Shown here piece by piece: positions 61,856 to 64,000 of a stretch of DNA of 64,000 nucleotides. The DNA comes from Chloroflexota bacterium. GTDB taxonomy: Bacteria; Chloroflexota; Limnocylindria; Limnocylindrales; CSP1-4. The stretch lies in the NCBI GenBank assembly GCA_017853275.1, contig JAFMJV010000007.1, positions 27,127-91,126 on the forward strand, given 5' to 3'. Under the pieces are notes generated by a model that worked only from the letters and a program-made list of their open reading frames with translations, searched no databases and was not told the DNA's origin. How positions within the stretch are numbered: position 1 is the stretch's first letter; each line of letters starts with the position of its first letter. Both the position numbers and the translations under genes were made by a program.

Positions 61856-64000
61856 TCAGGGAGCCGGCGACGGCGAGGCGGCCGGCAGGACCGGGACCCC
61901 ATCCCCCGGCAGGACGGTGAGGTCCGCCCCCGCGAAGGCGCGCACGCTGATCCGCGCGAGGCTCCCATCCGCGAGGAGGGTCGCCACGACCTCGTCCAGC
62001 GCGGCCCCGAGCGAGGCGCCGTCCAGGACGGCCGGGTCACGCGCGATCCCCACCGGGACCCATGCCACGGGGAGCCCGAGGGTGACCACGGGGAGGCCGA
62101 GGGCGACCTGCTCCCGGACCGTGGGCCACGAGGCGAGCCAGCCGTCCGGCGGTGCGCTCCCCGCCGCGAGCGGCGTGATGCACTCGGCGTCCGCCGTCAC
62201 GGGCCACGCGAGCGCGCCGGCCGGCGGGAGCGCGGGGGGCGGAAGCTCCGGATCGAGGACGAGGAGCCCGGAGAGCCAGGCCGGGCCCGTCCGCGCCGTC
62301 TCCGTGCAGACCGTGCGTCCGGTCAGCTCGTCCGGGAGGACGATCCCCGTGCCCGTGGCCGCGGCGAGCTGCTGGGGATCCCACGCGTACGGGAGGGAGA
62401 GGGCGAGGCGGAGGCGGGTCTCGGGGATCGCGGGGACCCGCGCGATCGCGATCTCCGCGAGCGCACCCCAGCCACCCGCGAGGATCGTCTCCGCGGGAAG
62501 CGGGACGAGGACGGCCTCGACACCGAGCCGGCGAGCGACCTGGCGCGCCACCTGGATGTCGAAGCCGACGTTCCGGCCCTCCGGCGAGAGGCGCGACCAC
62601 GGGCCGTCATCGGCGTCGATCGCGATCCGGATCCGCCCCTCCGCGAGGATGCGGGCGAGCTGGTCCGGCGTGCCGGGGACGGGGGTGACGACCGGCGTGG
62701 GCCGCGGGGTGGGGATCGCGGTGGGGGCCGGGGTGGGGGCGATGGTGGGGCGCGGCGTCGGCCGCGGCGTCCGGATCGGGACGGCAGTGGGCGCCGGGGT
62801 CGCCGTGGGGGCCGGCCCGAGGGAGAGGACATAGTCGATGCGCGTCCCGCGCGGGACGACCGACCCGGCCGCGGGATCGGTCTCGATCACCGCGCCGGCC
62901 GTGACGCGGCGGCTGTGGCGCGCGCTCCGGTCGCCGGGGATGAGATCCGCATCCAGGAGCTCGGTGATCGCGGCGCTCTCCGAGAGCGTGCGGACGTCCG
63001 GCACCGCGACCGGGGCGGGGGTGGGACGCGGCGTGGCCGAGGGCCGTCCAAGGGAGACGACATAGGCGACCGCGCTCCCCGGCGGCAGGCTCTCGCCGGC
63101 AGGAGGCTCGGTGGTGATGATCGTGCCGGCGGGGAAGGTGAGGCTCGTCCGGGCGCTCCGGGGCCCTGCCCGGAGACCGGCGGCGAAGAGCTCGGTGAGC
63201 GCATCCGCCTCCGCGAGCCCGGTGACATCCGGGATCCGGACCGCAGCGGGGGCCGCGGCCACGATGAGGTAGACCGGCCGGTCCGCGGCGAGCGCGGTCC
63301 CGGCGGGCGGCTCCTGGGAGAGGACGGTGCCGCGGGGCGCGGCCGTCGTCCGCTGCTCGGTGATCCGGAGCTCGATCCCCCGGCGATCCGCGAGCGCCAC
63401 CGCGGCGGTCCGGCTGAGCCCCACGAAGGAGGGGACGCGGAGCGGGGCAGGCGTGGGGGCCGGCGTGGGCGTGGGGGTGGCGATCGGACCGGAGGCGGCA
63501 GCCGCGGCAAGCCCGTCCGCGACGACCTCGACGAGCTCCGCCCACCGGCCGGTGGAGAGTCGGAGCCGCCCCTCCGCCTCGATCCGCGCCAGCTCGTCCG
63601 GGAGGACGGTCCGCGCGAGCTCCGTCCCGAGGCCGATCGCGAGGTCCGGCCGATCCGGGGCGACGAGGAGGATCGCGTCCCGCGGATCGAGCTGGTCGGC
63701 ATTCACCGCCCGGAGATCCGCCACGAGGGTGGCGGCCGGGAGGATCCCGGAGTCGCCCGGGACGACCGCCCAGAGCCAGCCCCCGGCGGTGGCCGCGGTG
63801 AAGCGGTCCTGCGCCGCGGCGACCCGGGCGGCGTCGGGCGCGAGGAGCCCCGCGGGGTCCGTGATCAGGCTCCCGAGCCGGGGGACCTCACGGACCGCGA
63901 GGGGGGCCTCCGCGAGGATCGTCCGTCCGCGGAGGACGCGCAGGATGTAGTCCCCCGGGGCGGGGGCGGGGAGCCGGGCGAGGACGGTATCCCAGGCGGG
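61856..64000 (-). CDS. Secreted multidomain protein: TPM-like region, 3 PASTA repeats, Pro/Thr linker, family-3 solute-binding-like domain (5' end beyond window)
   Basis: Frame stays open from 63724 to the window edge; PASTA motifs (VPSFVGLSRTAAVALADRRGIELRI...EPPAGT, IPDVTGL..., VPDVRTLS...); ARILAEGRIRIAIDADDGPWSR...GFDIQVARQVARRLGVEAVLVPL. Confidence 0.8.
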   Translation of the reverse strand, partial: PAWDTVLARLPAPAPGDYILRVLRGRTILAEAPLAVREVPRLGSLITDPAGLLAPDAARVAAAQDRFTAATAGGWLWAVVPGDSGILPAATLVADLRAVNADQLDPRDAILLVAPDRPDLAIGLGTELARTVLPDELARIEAEGRLRLSTGRWAELVEVVADGLAAAAASGPIATPTPTPAPTPAPLRVPSFVGLSRTAAVALADRRGIELRITEQRTTAAPRGTVLSQEPPAGTALAADRPVYLIVAAAPAAVRIPDVTGLAEADALTELFAAGLRAGPRSARTSLTFPAGTIITTEPPAGESLPPGSAVAYVVSLGRPSATPRPTPAPVAVPDVRTLSESAAITELLDADLIPGDRSARHSRRVTAGAVIETDPAAGSVVPRGTRIDYVLSLGPAPTATPAPTAVPIRTPRPTPRPTIAPTPAPTAIPTPRPTPVVTPVPGTPDQLARILAEGRIRIAIDADDGPWSRLSPEGRNVGFDIQVARQVARRLGVEAVLVPLPAETILAGGWGALAEIAIARVPAIPETRLRLALSLPYAWDPQQLAAATGTGIVLPDELTGRTVCTETARTGPAWLSGLLVLDPELPPPALPPAGALAWPVTADAECITPLAAGSAPPDGWLASWPTVREQVALGLPVVTLGLPVAWVPVGIARDPAVLDGASLGAALDEVVATLLADGSLARISVRAFAGADLTVLPGDGVPVLPAASPSPAP

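Noticed and set aside
1-64000. Mobile element or phage
   Set aside because: No transposase, integrase, phage structural gene, tRNA-associated boundary or long inverted repeat was recognised.

Overview
High-GC (about 70%) chromosomal window with the compact gene style of a Chloroflexota- or actinobacteria-like genome (taxonomy is inference). I support about 54 CDSs. No rRNA, tRNA, CRISPR array, transposase or integrase was recognised, and no transcriptional regulator gene was seen in 64 kb. Main blocks: (1) left edge, minus strand: NHLM-type (RiPP/bacteriocin-like) export genes (HlyD, two ABC exporters) plus a class A beta-lactamase-fold protein, continuing off the window. (2) 5.5-13.3 kb: anmK-murQ plus an ABC sugar importer with two paralogous binding proteins and a beta-lactamase-family hydrolase, read as an ABC-based route for scavenging (anhydro)MurNAc. 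(3) Two more complete ABC importers, at 14.4-18.4 kb and 33.4-37.8 kb. (4) A catabolic island: three FMN alpha-hydroxyacid oxidases, two D-2-hydroxyacid dehydrogenases, an orphan molybdenum hydroxylase large subunit, three M38-like amidohydrolases, two D-aminoacylase-type hydrolases, a D-threonine-aldolase-fold enzyme, CocE/NonD hydrolase, SDR, Gfo/Idh/MocA and others. (5) Twin secreted right-handed beta-helix repeat proteins at 44.1-47.4 kb, sharing a conserved 3' double-hairpin. A CDS-less locus at 61.70-61.87 kb carries related promoter and hairpin elements. (6) Right edge: an incomplete secreted fusion with three PASTA repeats and a solute-binding-like domain. All family calls come from reading motifs in the translations; no database search was run.
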